Shown: positions 1-7,889, counted from the first letter of the stretch. The stretch: DNA of 13,049 nt from Candidatus Nomurabacteria bacterium RIFCSPLOWO2_02_FULL_42_17 (GCA_001786095.1 MFVN01000006.1:1-13049), one strand, 5' to 3'. Notes: generated by a model from the letters alone, not told the origin. Made by a program: numbers and translations.

Positions 1-1
1 C

Positions 2-1789
2 ATCTCCGGCGACCTTGACCTTGAAGGCAGTTCCACCGTCAGAGGCAACTGGTGGGAGAAAAACACCGCTTGTCAGCAAGACACCAACAACCCAAGTTAT
101 TGCACGGACAGTTACACCACAGCCGGCCACACCGACAATCTTCCGTGGTTTTGCGAAGATGGGTGGGTGACGCCGTGCGCGCCACCGGCAGGAGGGGGAG
201 GTGGGACGGGAGGGGGAGGAACATGGGCGGAAATTTCTAGTACAACCGGCACGACGACTTTGTATGAATCCGCCAGCACCACCAGCACTCAATTGAAAAT
301 ATTGCCAAACTCTTGGGCAATCAAAGTGTTAGACAACACCGGCTCCACCTTTTGGAAAGTAGAGGATGTTACGGATAATACTGTTGGTTGGATAGAGAAG
401 GGGAAGTTAAATTCTGATATAACGAAACAAGTAGAGCTTGAAGATAGAGCAACAATATCTTTAGAAGATTCTGTTAACGAACGGAAAGAAAAAATTTTGG
501 AGGCGGTTAAACATTATTATACTGATTCTAATATTAGAGCAAGTTTATACAGTGGTAGAGACGAAGCAAATACTTTTGGAACTATAGTCAATATTATACC
601 AAAGGAACTAATCCTTGCGATTGCTTCTCAAGAAAGTAAAATTGTTGCTTACGACAATAGCTGGGTTACATACGATGTAGGCTTGGGTATTATGCAAATC
701 ACATCTAAATCCTTGATAGGAATTTCTTCTAAATTAAATATTCCCCAATGCGATTCAATTGTTGAGAACGATTCATGTTTTAATCCCAAAACATTTTTGC
801 CAGTTCTTAATGAAAATTATAACTACATTGGTAGAACTTATAAGGTTTCATTTCGATACTATGTAAATAGTATCCAATCAGTATATTCAAACATTAAAGA
901 CGGGATACGCGTATTGCTCCAAAAATACAAAACCGCTCTTGCTAGATTCTCAAATGCTCCCAGCGGTGGCTATAAATCACTCAGGACAGGAGAGATAATC
1001 TCGGCAGATGACATGAAAATAGTTTATGCGGTTCGTGCCTTTAATGGAGTTGGGGACTATTGTACACCCCTACATAACCCACTGAACGTGGACTATTTGA
1101 AAAACATCGGCTTGTATTTAAATTCAGCAAAAAATGACTTTAATCTACCGCTATTAGATCAAACCAATGTTTTATCTCTCGCAAATATAATTTCTAGGGC
1201 CAGTAAGGAACAGGAATACATTGCAGTATGTAGCCCTGCTTATCTTCAGGTATTGAATTCAAGTGGACAGATGACTGGTTATGATGGTTCGGTTATTGTT
1301 AATCATATCCAAGAAGTACTGTATGATGAAGAATTCCATAGGGCCGCCAACATTATATGGCCCCTAGATTCTTATTATTTCAGAATTATTGGAGAAATGT
1401 CTGGCACGTATAATCTCCCCGCAGGTAGTTTTGTCGATGACAATTTAGTCCAGTTTCTTGCTGAAGATATTCCTGTACAAACCGGGTCAGTTCATGAATA
1501 TCATATAGATTGGGATGCATTAGTAGCTGGGAAACAAGGAGTTAGTATTCTTATAGACCAAAATGGAGATGGGGTTTTTGAATCGGAAGGAAAATCGGGA
1601 ACCCTGCTCACGTCACAAAATTTTTCCAATTTATCCAAGAAAGTAATGATATGTCATATTCCCCCCGGAAATTCTTCCAACACTCAAACCATAGCTGTAG
1701 GCAAACCAGCTCTCAAAGCTCATCTCGCGCACGGAGACACTATTGGTCGGTGTTCTAATCACACGGGTAATAAAACAGAAAAGAAATGA
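2..1789 (+). CDS. Exported multidomain peptidoglycan hydrolase (beta-helix/SH3/lytic transglycosylase), 5' end outside window
   Basis: Predicted surface protein that would cleave peptidoglycan. The frame is open from base 2, so the gene starts before the window; the internal GTG at 167 is not its start, because the codons before it align with the end of the beta-helix region of the protein at 4984-7887 (GNWWEKNTAC here, GNFWSDHSPC there). Visible order: end of beta-helix (about 2-165), Gly-rich linker (190-222), SH3-like domain (223-415, with a GWIEKGKL strand), transglycosylase-like domain (about 480-1150), core domain with DQNGDG loop (1255-1600), and a C-terminal tail with CHIPPGN, AHLAHGD and a final Cys (1650-1765). 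In the enzyme domain the likely catalytic Glu is at 632-634 (SQES), followed by GLGIMQIT and later AVRAFN, the usual SLT signature positions. The DQNGDG loop suggests calcium binding. The stop overlaps the next start as ATGA. Family assignment is by motif only; lytic activity is inferred. Confidence 0.8.
   Translation: MSGDLDLEGSSTVRGNWWEKNTACQQDTNNPSYCTDSYTTAGHTDNLPWFCEDGWVTPCAPPAGGGGGTGGGGTWAEISSTTGTTTLYESASTTSTQLKILPNSWAIKVLDNTGSTFWKVEDVTDNTVGWIEKGKLNSDITKQVELEDRATISLEDSVNERKEKILEAVKHYYTDSNIRASLYSGRDEANTFGTIVNIIPKELILAIASQESKIVAYDNSWVTYDVGLGIMQITSKSLIGISSKLNIPQCDSIVENDSCFNPKTFLPVLNENYNYIGRTYKVSFRYYVNSIQSVYSNIKDGIRVLLQKYKTALARFSNAPSGGYKSLRTGEIISADDMKIVYAVRAFNGVGDYCTPLHNPLNVDYLKNIGLYLNSAKNDFNLPLLDQTNVLSLANIISRASKEQEYIAVCSPAYLQVLNSSGQMTGYDGSVIVNHIQEVLYDEEFHRAANIIWPLDSYYFRIIGEMSGTYNLPAGSFVDDNLVQFLAEDIPVQTGSVHEYHIDWDALVAGKQGVSILIDQNGDGVFESEGKSGTLLTSQNFSNLSKKVMICHIPPGNSSNTQTIAVGKPALKAHLAHGDTIGRCSNHTGNKTEKK
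194..216 (+). other. G-quadruplex-capable linker, copy 1
   Basis: Four runs of at least three G (194-198, 203-205, 208-210, 212-216) with short loops encode the Gly-rich linker between the beta-helix and SH3-like regions. The matching linker of the second large gene (6315-6334) has the same property. The G-richness may simply follow from glycine codons. Confidence 0.5.
225..520 (+). repeat. Duplicated SH3-like block, copy 1
   Basis: This stretch is closely similar at the DNA level to 6330-6627. The identical run at 353-384 (32 nt) matches 6460-6491, and many other positions agree, including silent ones. It encodes the SH3-like domain and the first helix of the enzyme domain. Similarity falls off further into the enzyme domain. 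Confidence 0.75.
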
Positions 1790-2493
1790 GAAATAAATAT
1801 ATATTATTAACAACATTAATTATATTTGCGATTGCTTTTTCCTCTCTCTTTTTTCTAAGGGCTAAACCGGTAAAATTATTATATTTTAATGATTCACAAG
1901 TTGTAATTAAAAAGGGTGATTTTCCCTTATCACTGAGCCCTTCAATTTTTGCCGAGGCAATTAGGAAAAATCAGAATGATAAATATCCCCCTGAAGATCA
2001 AGTAGGAACACGCACATTCTTATTTACTCAACTATCAAAGTTTGAAAACAAATTGATTTCATTTGTTGCCGAGGAATGGAAATCTGGTAGCGGGGGGATA
2101 GGGGGTTTTGTAATTATTTCAGGAATTGATGGCAAAAATATCAGGGTGGTAGGCTCATTTTCACATCTCCTTATCGATTCAATCACCAAATCTCCTAAGG
2201 GTGAATATATAGCATACACCGAAGGAGAACTGGCTAATTTATGTATTTATCGTAAATATTCAATCCTTGATATTGAAAAAGAGCAGGTAGTCAATCTGAT
2301 ACCGCCCACGCTGTTAAATACCCCAATTCGTGTGAAGATGGACCAATTATCTCTTGAAGGAATCGAATGGGTAACCCAAAATGTGCTAGAGCTTCAGGCA
2401 CCAGAAACAGATTGTCTCAAATCACCACTTGATTCATTTTTGGTTCGTTATTGGAGATATAACATAAATACTAAAGTGTATTTTTCTAAATAA
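1786..2493 (+). CDS. Membrane-anchored exported protein of the local 'partner' family, member 1
   Basis: I do not recognise a named family. The 235-residue protein begins with a short basic end and one hydrophobic segment (about residues 5-24) with no obvious cleavage site, so it is probably anchored with its bulk outside. The body is mostly predicted beta strands and includes SPKGEYIAY (136-144), a pattern seen in TolB/PD40-type beta-propeller blades, although the protein is too short for a full propeller. It aligns end to end with the protein at 3227-4003: a GG-rich stretch near 100-107, the SPxGEY motif, a Cys at 153, a second Cys at 210, and an ending RYWRYNINTK. The tail diverges after that point and lacks KEYKLI. 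Its ATG overlaps the previous stop (ATGA) and there is no clear Shine-Dalgarno, so translational coupling is likely. Confidence 0.75.
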   Translation: MRNKYILLTTLIIFAIAFSSLFFLRAKPVKLLYFNDSQVVIKKGDFPLSLSPSIFAEAIRKNQNDKYPPEDQVGTRTFLFTQLSKFENKLISFVAEEWKSGSGGIGGFVIISGIDGKNIRVVGSFSHLLIDSITKSPKGEYIAYTEGELANLCIYRKYSILDIEKEQVVNLIPPTLLNTPIRVKMDQLSLEGIEWVTQNVLELQAPETDCLKSPLDSFLVRYWRYNINTKVYFSK

Positions 2494-2510
2494 CAATAAT
2501 TTCGATACTC

Positions 2511-3230
2511 ATGACGGGTTATGACGGAAATATAATAAAACATGAAATTCCCAACGTTGTTTATAGTAATGATTATCACCATGCATCCATACTTCTTCCG
2601 GATGAAATTTATACTTACAGAATAGTGGGGACGGGGGATTCCAACTATACCCTGCCAGATGGAATTCAAACTAATGGTCGAGAACAAAATTTTATAGCAA
2701 GTAATATACCTATAAAAAATTATTCGATTCACGAATATAAAATTGATTGGGACAGATTACTTGCTAGAGAACAGGGAGTTACGGTAAGAATTGATCAGGA
2801 CGGAGATGGTATATTTGAAACAACTATCAGTTCTGATATGGAATTAACAGCAGAAGAATTTAAAGAAGCGGTATCTAGGCCAGTATTATCTTTCAAATTA
2901 ACTCCCCGCACATTTAATTTAGATAGTAATGGCGTATTAACCGCACATGTTGAACTAATAAGTGGTGATAAAAATAGGATAGACCAAAATAGTTGGAAAT
3001 TGAATGATATTTCTCCAACGAAAATAAATACAGAAGACAACAGCTGGAAATTAAAGTTTGATAGAAATAAATTTTCCAGTATTACTATTGGTGAGCAAGT
3101 AAATTTTGAATTAAGTGTAAAAATTAAGAATACTGCAATAAATCCGTTAATAAAATTAACAGATTCAATTAGAACAATTCAAAATCAGAATAGTAATAAT
3201 AATTCTAGTAGTAAAGGAAAAAAGAAATGA
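2511..3230 (+). CDS. Partial duplicate of the hydrolase core domain with a different C-terminal domain
   Basis: Residues 1-123 align with the core domain of the protein at 2-1789, starting exactly at its internal MTGYDG, and include HEYKIDWD (74-81) and a canonical DQDGDG loop (95-100). The enzyme, SH3 and beta-helix parts are absent, and there is no signal peptide or membrane segment. Residues about 124-224 replace the CH...C tail with another domain (TPRTFNLDSNG ... LKFDRNKF ... TDSIRTI). I recognise this as the pattern common at the end of secreted proteins in which a FDR motif is followed by a gain-of-function-like 'V/L-T-V-x-G-x-L' strand and a closing DTIRV. A Ser/Asn/Lys-rich end follows. 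No Shine-Dalgarno is visible before ATG 2511, and the frame is closed by TAA at 2487, so the start cannot move far upstream. It may be a decayed copy without export, or a tip cassette. Confidence 0.7.
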   Translation: MTGYDGNIIKHEIPNVVYSNDYHHASILLPDEIYTYRIVGTGDSNYTLPDGIQTNGREQNFIASNIPIKNYSIHEYKIDWDRLLAREQGVTVRIDQDGDGIFETTISSDMELTAEEFKEAVSRPVLSFKLTPRTFNLDSNGVLTAHVELISGDKNRIDQNSWKLNDISPTKINTEDNSWKLKFDRNKFSSITIGEQVNFELSVKIKNTAINPLIKLTDSIRTIQNQNSNNNSSSKGKKK

Positions 3231-4003
3231 AAAAAAAAGCAATTATATTAATGCTAATTGTTGTGTTTGTTGTTATTTTAGTTTTTTATAAAAAGCCAAA
3301 AGAGCAACGAACCTTAACCATCAAAGAGTTTTTAATTACAGAACAATCCGGAGATATTGGATTAAAGATATATAAAAATAATCAGACCGAACCCATCAGA
3401 ACAATTGTTCCAGAAACACTTTACGATATAATTATTGAATCTAATCCAGATTTGTCCTCAATCCAAGATATTATTTCAGGTCCTTTGTTTAGCATAGAAA
3501 AAAATTATGCAAACAGAATCAGAGATGAAGTATATATCTTTGTAGAAATTCCTAGTCTTTCGGGTGCGCAAAATTTAGTTGGTGAAATTATCGCCGTAGA
3601 TGTTAATAGTGGTCATCAGAGAATAGTTGGTGGTTGGGGTGGGGTAGTTTTAATAGAAGCTAGGCCAGAAACAATATCTCCAAATGGAGAATATATGGCG
3701 TTTTCCTCAATATGGCATTCATCGTCAGTTTGTGGTTTAAGTTCTAGTCATCTTATAAAACTTGAGGAGGGGGGTGTTTTAGATTTAGCTACACCGAAAG
3801 TAGTGCCAAACGAACCCCTAGATTTTGATGGGAATCCTCTTCAAGAAATAATTACCGATTTACGCTGGGATGAGAAAAGTAATTTAATGTTTAATTCTCA
3901 TATTGGTTATTGTAGCCGTGAAGAACCCCTTTCTAATCCCGAAACCTGGCAATACAACATCGAAACCAAAGAATATAAACTTATTTTAAAAGAAAATGAA
4001 TAA
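3227..4003 (+). CDS. Membrane-anchored exported protein of the local 'partner' family, member 2
   Basis: This unnamed 258-residue protein has MKKK followed by one hydrophobic segment (about 5-21), so it is anchored with the rest outside. It is the clearest reference member of the family. Visible features are FVEIPSLSGA (105-114), a Gly/Val-rich strand near 135-142, SPNGEYMAF (151-159, a PD40-like blade pattern), Cys169 and Cys229, and the tail WQYNIETKEYKLI (241-253). The two cysteines sit at the same places as in the protein at 1786-2493 and could form a disulfide outside the cell. The start overlaps the preceding stop as ATGA. The function is unknown. Its position behind a core-domain gene, like its two relatives, suggests partnership with that gene. 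Confidence 0.78.
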   Translation: MKKKAIILMLIVVFVVILVFYKKPKEQRTLTIKEFLITEQSGDIGLKIYKNNQTEPIRTIVPETLYDIIIESNPDLSSIQDIISGPLFSIEKNYANRIRDEVYIFVEIPSLSGAQNLVGEIIAVDVNSGHQRIVGGWGGVVLIEARPETISPNGEYMAFSSIWHSSSVCGLSSSHLIKLEEGGVLDLATPKVVPNEPLDFDGNPLQEIITDLRWDEKSNLMFNSHIGYCSREEPLSNPETWQYNIETKEYKLILKENE

Positions 4004-4060
4004 AAATTTTCAAAGAAGAATTGAGTATATTATAAGTTAATTATATGTTATCATAAAACT
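4004..4060 (+). promoter_or_regulatory. Promoter for 4061 gene, predicted leaderless
   Basis: An extended -10 element (TG at 4046-4047, one base, then TATCAT at 4049-4054) ends exactly 6 nt before ATG 4061. A start point 7 nt past the hexamer would be the A of the ATG itself. No convincing -35 is visible at 16-18 nt, which is usual for extended -10 promoters. There is no Shine-Dalgarno sequence before the ATG, and I see no terminator hairpin after the preceding gene. Confidence 0.55.
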
Positions 4061-4861
4061 ATGAATAAATTCTTTGTACTCGTATTGTTGTTTTTGATCG
4101 CCCCTGTCATTAGTTTTGGGCAGATTTCAATTGAGAAAAATTTAAAGTTAGGCGATAAAGATGATCAAGTAATTGAATTAAAAAACTTCCTCATTAAAGA
4201 AGGCGTTTATAAAAGATTTCTTGGTATAGAATTTAGGAAGAAACATTTTAACAAGAAAACACAGAAGGCATTGAAAGAATGGCAAAAATCAAAAAGTTTA
4301 TCTGAAACAGGAGAGTTGGACGACACAACAAAAGTTTCCGTGAACAAAATTTTGATTAGTGAAAGTAATGTTGCGGAAAAAGTAGCAGAAAAAATGCCAG
4401 AAAAAACTGCGCCAATATCAGAAGAAACAAAAAAAGAGACAGAGCCAGTTGTATCAAAAGAAATACCCAAAGACCCATTTGCGGGAATTTCCAAAGCGGA
4501 AACAATTGGGGGGGAGGATAGTTTCGCATTCGGCCGAGCGCGCTTGTTTATTGTAATGCTTGAAAACGAACAAGGAGGGCCAGACAGCCAGATTGAAATT
4601 TTAGCCAGCCGATTAGTAAAACTTGAAATTTCATCTAAAGAGAATAAAGTATCAATTGAACCTGATGAAATAATTTATTCGCCGGTTACATTAACTTTGC
4701 GCGGGTTTGTTCCCAATACAACTTACTATCAATTTACTGATACTCTTGAAAATATGAAACAAGTTAAAACCGATTCTCTTGGAATGCTAACTACTTCACT
4801 AGATGCATCAATTAAAAACGGCATCGGAATCAGCCCAACAAAAACAGTAGATACAAATTAA
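4061..4861 (+). CDS. Exported peptidoglycan-binding protein
   Basis: This 266-residue protein is predicted to bind the cell wall. Residues 1-21 form a signal peptide (Lys3, hydrophobic 5-18, likely cut near FGQ). Residues 27-97 match the peptidoglycan-binding domain 1 pattern: LKLGDKDDQVIELKNFL at the first helix, then FNKKTQKALKEWQKSKSL and a closing TGELDDTT. A charged linker rich in Lys, Glu and Pro follows (100-140), with KVAEK/KMPEK mini-repeats. The C-terminal part (205-250) has VTLTLRGFVPNTTYYQF and KTDSLGMLTTSLD, closely related to residues 109-149 of the protein at 4984-7887. The two proteins therefore share a module and are probably expressed at the same site. It has its own promoter, so it starts a new transcription unit in the array. 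Confidence 0.82.
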   Translation: MNKFFVLVLLFLIAPVISFGQISIEKNLKLGDKDDQVIELKNFLIKEGVYKRFLGIEFRKKHFNKKTQKALKEWQKSKSLSETGELDDTTKVSVNKILISESNVAEKVAEKMPEKTAPISEETKKETEPVVSKEIPKDPFAGISKAETIGGEDSFAFGRARLFIVMLENEQGGPDSQIEILASRLVKLEISSKENKVSIEPDEIIYSPVTLTLRGFVPNTTYYQFTDTLENMKQVKTDSLGMLTTSLDASIKNGIGISPTKTVDTN

Positions 4862-4878
4862 GTTTTTTTAAAAAAAAG

Positions 4879-4887
4879 TGATATAAT
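4879..4887 (+). promoter_or_regulatory. Extended -10 promoter upstream of the second hydrolase gene
   Basis: TG at 4879-4880, one base, then a perfect TATAAT at 4882-4887, preceded by a T7/A8 tract (4863-4878) that could serve as an UP-like element. Transcription would start near 4894 and make a leader of about 90 nt before ATG 4984, including the hairpin at 4901-4916. The -35 position (4858-4863) is poor. Confidence 0.5.
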
Positions 4888-4900
4888 CTTCCTGGTTCCA

Positions 4901-4924
4901 ACATTCTTGAGAATGTGAGAATGT
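4901..4924 (+). repeat. Small inverted and tandem repeat in the leader region
   Basis: ACATTCT (4901-4907) and AGAATGT (4910-4916) are perfect complements. The right arm is part of an 8-bp tandem repeat, GAGAATGT at 4909-4916 and again at 4917-4924. GTTCC flanks the block on both sides (4895-4899, 4925-4929). It lies between two predicted promoters, so it could be an operator or an RNA hairpin. There is no T-run after it, so it is not a standard terminator. Confidence 0.45.
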
Positions 4925-4949
4925 GTTCCTCATACATGCGCCGGCTGGC

Positions 4950-4977
4950 TTGTGTGTAATGACGCTTGCGGTATAAT
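4950..4977 (+). promoter_or_regulatory. Promoter for 4984 gene, predicted leaderless
   Basis: A perfect TATAAT at 4972-4977 ends 6 nt before ATG 4984, the same spacing as at the 4061 gene. TTGTGT at 4950-4955 is a weak -35 with a 16-nt spacer. The predicted start is at or next to the ATG, and no Shine-Dalgarno sequence precedes it. Confidence 0.55.
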
Positions 4978-4983
4978 CCTATT

Positions 4984-7887
4984 ATGCGAAACCACCCAAA
5001 ACAGACTCTTGTTTTGGCCCTATTTTTACTGTTTGTTCTGTTTGTACCCACCCAAACCCACGCCGGCTTTTTCGGTTGGATGAAGAATGTTTTTTCCAAA
5101 GATGCGGAAAATCAAACCGCGCAGGTCATCAAAACCACCCGCAACCGTCCAGTCGGTATGGACGGCGAAGCCAGAGGGCACGGCAAGAAGTTCAAAGTGA
5201 AAGACAGCCATTATGCCGATGTTGTTCTGGAAAGTTCCACACCCATCACGGCTGAAATCAAATCTATCCAAAATTTGATTGTTATCCGCACCGAAACAGC
5301 CGACGGGCAAATCGTTCTGTCATTATCTAATCTGCCAAAAAACACGACATACTTTAAATACATTGATTCTCTACGAACAGCGGAAGAAATGAAAACCGAT
5401 TCAGCAGGTTTTTTAACTTTTAATTTGAATACATCCAGTCCACACATTATCTTTTTGCAAACGAAAAAGAGCACTCGTTTCATAAATGATGATGCAACCG
5501 GTGGTAATTGTACAGCCATCGGCATTTGGACAGCTTCCACTAAGACCTGCAATCTCAATCAAGACCTTACGGAAACCATTGAAATCGAATCGGACGACAT
5601 TACCTTGGATGGCAATGGTCACACCCTAACTGGCTCCAACACCGGCAATGGCATCTTCGTAAATGAGCGAACAGGCGTAACGATTAAAAATATCACCGTC
5701 AAAGATTTCAGCAACGGCATCTACATCACCGGCGGTTCCGGAACCAAAGTACAGAACGTAAATGTTGCCGACAGCGTAGACGCGATAGAAATGGAAAGTC
5801 ATTCCGGCGGATTGATTGAAAACAGTTCTCTGTCGGGATCTTCCGGTTCTCTTTTGTCAGGAGGCCGAGGCATTGAACTGGATGGAGCAATCAACACCGT
5901 GATCATAAAAAACATCATGAACGGCAATGAAGTTGGTCTGCGGCTTATCATCACCGCCGGTTCGGTAGTCACTCAAAACACTCTCCAGAACAACACCGAG
6001 GCCGGTCTGCGTTTGGTGGCCTCAAATGGCGAAACAATCTACCAAAACAACTTCATCTCAAACGCAAATCAAGTAACCACCGCCCTAAGTCCCAGCGGCA
6101 CATCCTTCAATGAACCTTGGCCCAAGGGCGGCAACTTCTGGAGCGATCACAGTCCCTGCACACCAAGAACAGACAATTCCAATCTTTGCCAAGAAAAGTA
6201 CATCATTCAGAGCGGTCTGTTTCTTACAACACTAGAGGACAACCAACCGTGGGTTGCCCAAGACAAGTGGGAAAGTCCGGATGTGATTACTACTCCTCCA
6301 CCACCACCACCGACGGGAGGGGGAGGGATATGGGCTGAAATTTCTAGTACGACTGGAACAGCCACTCTTTATACCTCGGCTGATACAACCAGTGTTAAAC
6401 TAAAAATCCTACCAAACTCTTGGGCAATTAAGGTGTTGGACAACACCGGCTCCACATTCTGGAAAGTAGAGGATGTTACGGATAATACTGTGGGTTGGAT
6501 GGAAAAGAGTAGTTTAAATGCTGATGCGACGAAACAAGTGGAGTTTGAAGATAGGGCAATGATATCATTAGAAGATTCTATTGATGAACGAAAAGAAAAA
6601 ATTCTAGAAGCAGTTAAACATTATTTTACAAATACTGAAACAGAACCTTCGCTTTATAGTGGTAATTCTCAAAATAATTTATTTTCTATATTTGCAGACA
6701 ACGCATCTATAACCTGGGAATTTATGCTCGGTTTAATTCAGGAGGAATCAAAAATAATTGGCTATGATAATGAGTGGGTGGTAAGCGATTATGGACACGG
6801 AATGATGCAGATAACCCACCCTTCTCTTATGGGTATTGGAAGTAAGTTAACAATTCCAGAATGTGAATCACCAAATGACAGAAGGGTATGTTATGGACCA
6901 GTCTCAAATGTGCCTGTGCCAGACACAAATATAAGCTGGCCAAAAAGGGAGTATCTAGATATGAAATATTATGTAAATAGTTCACAATCTATATATGCGA
7001 ACATCAAAGATGGAATTAGAACTCTCCAAGATAAATATAATGTCAAAAAAGCAACATTTGATTCGATGGTAGACAAGATCTGGTATTCACAAGACAACAT
7101 CGAAATTCATAATCTAGATATGAAATTACTATTAGGCGTGAGAGGATACAATAGCTTTGGATTAAGCGACTGCCCAGTATATAACACCCAAAATCCTGGT
7201 TATCTTGAAAGAATCGGAGATTATCTGTCTCAAATTTCAACAGAATTCGGCATACCGTATTCTGATACACGAAATCTTAGCCAAAAGTTTATTTTTGCTG
7301 GGTCAAACACTACCGAAGCTAGATTATGTTCGCCTGCATATTTAGTAGTTGTCGGCCAGTCAACAAAAACTGGGTATAATGGCTCTACGGTTGTAGATCA
7401 AATACCCGAAGTAGTATACGACTTTCAAAATTACGAGGGTGCGTACATCGTATTTCCACAAGAAAACTACATATTTGAAGTTCGCGGAAAAGAGGCGGGT
7501 ACTTATAAGTTTTATGTAAACAAAGAAACAAACGGGGGTTTGAAGGAATTCAGTGCAATAGATATCCCAATAGTTCTTAACTCTATCCACCGTTATGTAT
7601 TTGATTGGCAAAACAATTCAGTTTCTGTCCAGGTTGATCAGAATAATGACGGAGTTTACGAATCAATTATTAATTCTGATCTTAATATAACAAGTTCAGA
7701 ATTTAGTACTGTTTTAAATGAAAAGAAAACAGCAATATGTCATTACCCACCAGGAAATACAGATAATCTTCGCACGCTGGAGATTGGGAAAAGTGCAGTT
7801 AGGGCGCACATAGCACATGGAGACATTCTTGGGGAGTGCGAAAACTCAAACAAAGTAAAGTCGCAACAGAAAAGTAACAAAAAATAA
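4984..7887 (+). CDS. Exported multidomain peptidoglycan hydrolase (beta-helix/SH3/lytic transglycosylase)
   Basis: Full-length relative of the protein at 2-1789, 967 residues from ATG 4984. A TTG at 4966 would add six residues but lies upstream of the TATAAT, so I prefer the ATG. Order: signal peptide 1-27 (likely cut after THA); N-terminal module about 80-160, shared with the 4061-4861 protein; NosD-like right-handed beta-helix about 170-370 (LDGNGHTLTG, then repeated NGIYI/GLRL turns); Pro6/Gly4 linker at about 437-448; SH3-like 449-515; transglycosylase-like 520-765 with the likely catalytic Glu at 588 (QEES), HGMMQITHPS and VRGYNS; core 783-910 with a DQNNDG loop; tail CHYPPGN ... AHIAHGD ... 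C (919-953). The beta-helix and linker DNA is visibly richer in G+C than the enzyme and tail parts, which suggests assembly by recombination. It likely acts on cell-wall glycan outside the membrane; the target (own wall or host wall) is unknown. Confidence 0.85.
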   Translation: MRNHPKQTLVLALFLLFVLFVPTQTHAGFFGWMKNVFSKDAENQTAQVIKTTRNRPVGMDGEARGHGKKFKVKDSHYADVVLESSTPITAEIKSIQNLIVIRTETADGQIVLSLSNLPKNTTYFKYIDSLRTAEEMKTDSAGFLTFNLNTSSPHIIFLQTKKSTRFINDDATGGNCTAIGIWTASTKTCNLNQDLTETIEIESDDITLDGNGHTLTGSNTGNGIFVNERTGVTIKNITVKDFSNGIYITGGSGTKVQNVNVADSVDAIEMESHSGGLIENSSLSGSSGSLLSGGRGIELDGAINTVIIKNIMNGNEVGLRLIITAGSVVTQNTLQNNTEAGLRLVASNGETIYQNNFISNANQVTTALSPSGTSFNEPWPKGGNFWSDHSPCTPRTDNSNLCQEKYIIQSGLFLTTLEDNQPWVAQDKWESPDVITTPPPPPPTGGGGIWAEISSTTGTATLYTSADTTSVKLKILPNSWAIKVLDNTGSTFWKVEDVTDNTVGWMEKSSLNADATKQVEFEDRAMISLEDSIDERKEKILEAVKHYFTNTETEPSLYSGNSQNNLFSIFADNASITWEFMLGLIQEESKIIGYDNEWVVSDYGHGMMQITHPSLMGIGSKLTIPECESPNDRRVCYGPVSNVPVPDTNISWPKREYLDMKYYVNSSQSIYANIKDGIRTLQDKYNVKKATFDSMVDKIWYSQDNIEIHNLDMKLLLGVRGYNSFGLSDCPVYNTQNPGYLERIGDYLSQISTEFGIPYSDTRNLSQKFIFAGSNTTEARLCSPAYLVVVGQSTKTGYNGSTVVDQIPEVVYDFQNYEGAYIVFPQENYIFEVRGKEAGTYKFYVNKETNGGLKEFSAIDIPIVLNSIHRYVFDWQNNSVSVQVDQNNDGVYESIINSDLNITSSEFSTVLNEKKTAICHYPPGNTDNLRTLEIGKSAVRAHIAHGDILGECENSNKVKSQQKSNKK
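6315..6334 (+). other. G-quadruplex-capable linker, copy 2
   Basis: G runs at 6315-6317, 6319-6323, 6325-6327 and 6332-6334 with loops of 1-4 nt encode the linker just before the SH3-like domain, matching 194-216 in position within the architecture. Confidence 0.5.
6330..6627 (+). repeat. Duplicated SH3-like block, copy 2
   Basis: Closely similar at the DNA level to 225-520, with a 32-nt identical run at 6460-6491. The SH3-like block is better conserved than the enzyme domain behind it. Confidence 0.75.
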
Positions 7888-7889
7888 AA

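Noticed and set aside
167..1789. GTG at 167 as the true start of the first gene
   Set aside because: The frame is open to the window edge and the codons before 167 align with the end of the beta-helix region of the second hydrolase; a start there would leave no signal peptide.
4966..4984. TTG 4966 as start of the second hydrolase
   Set aside because: It lies upstream of a perfect TATAAT and adds six residues before a standard signal peptide that begins well at ATG 4984.
4830..5099. Minus-strand ORF across the 4862-4983 intergenic region
   Set aside because: It overlaps two convincing plus-strand genes and two promoters, has no recognisable domain and is best seen as a chance open frame.
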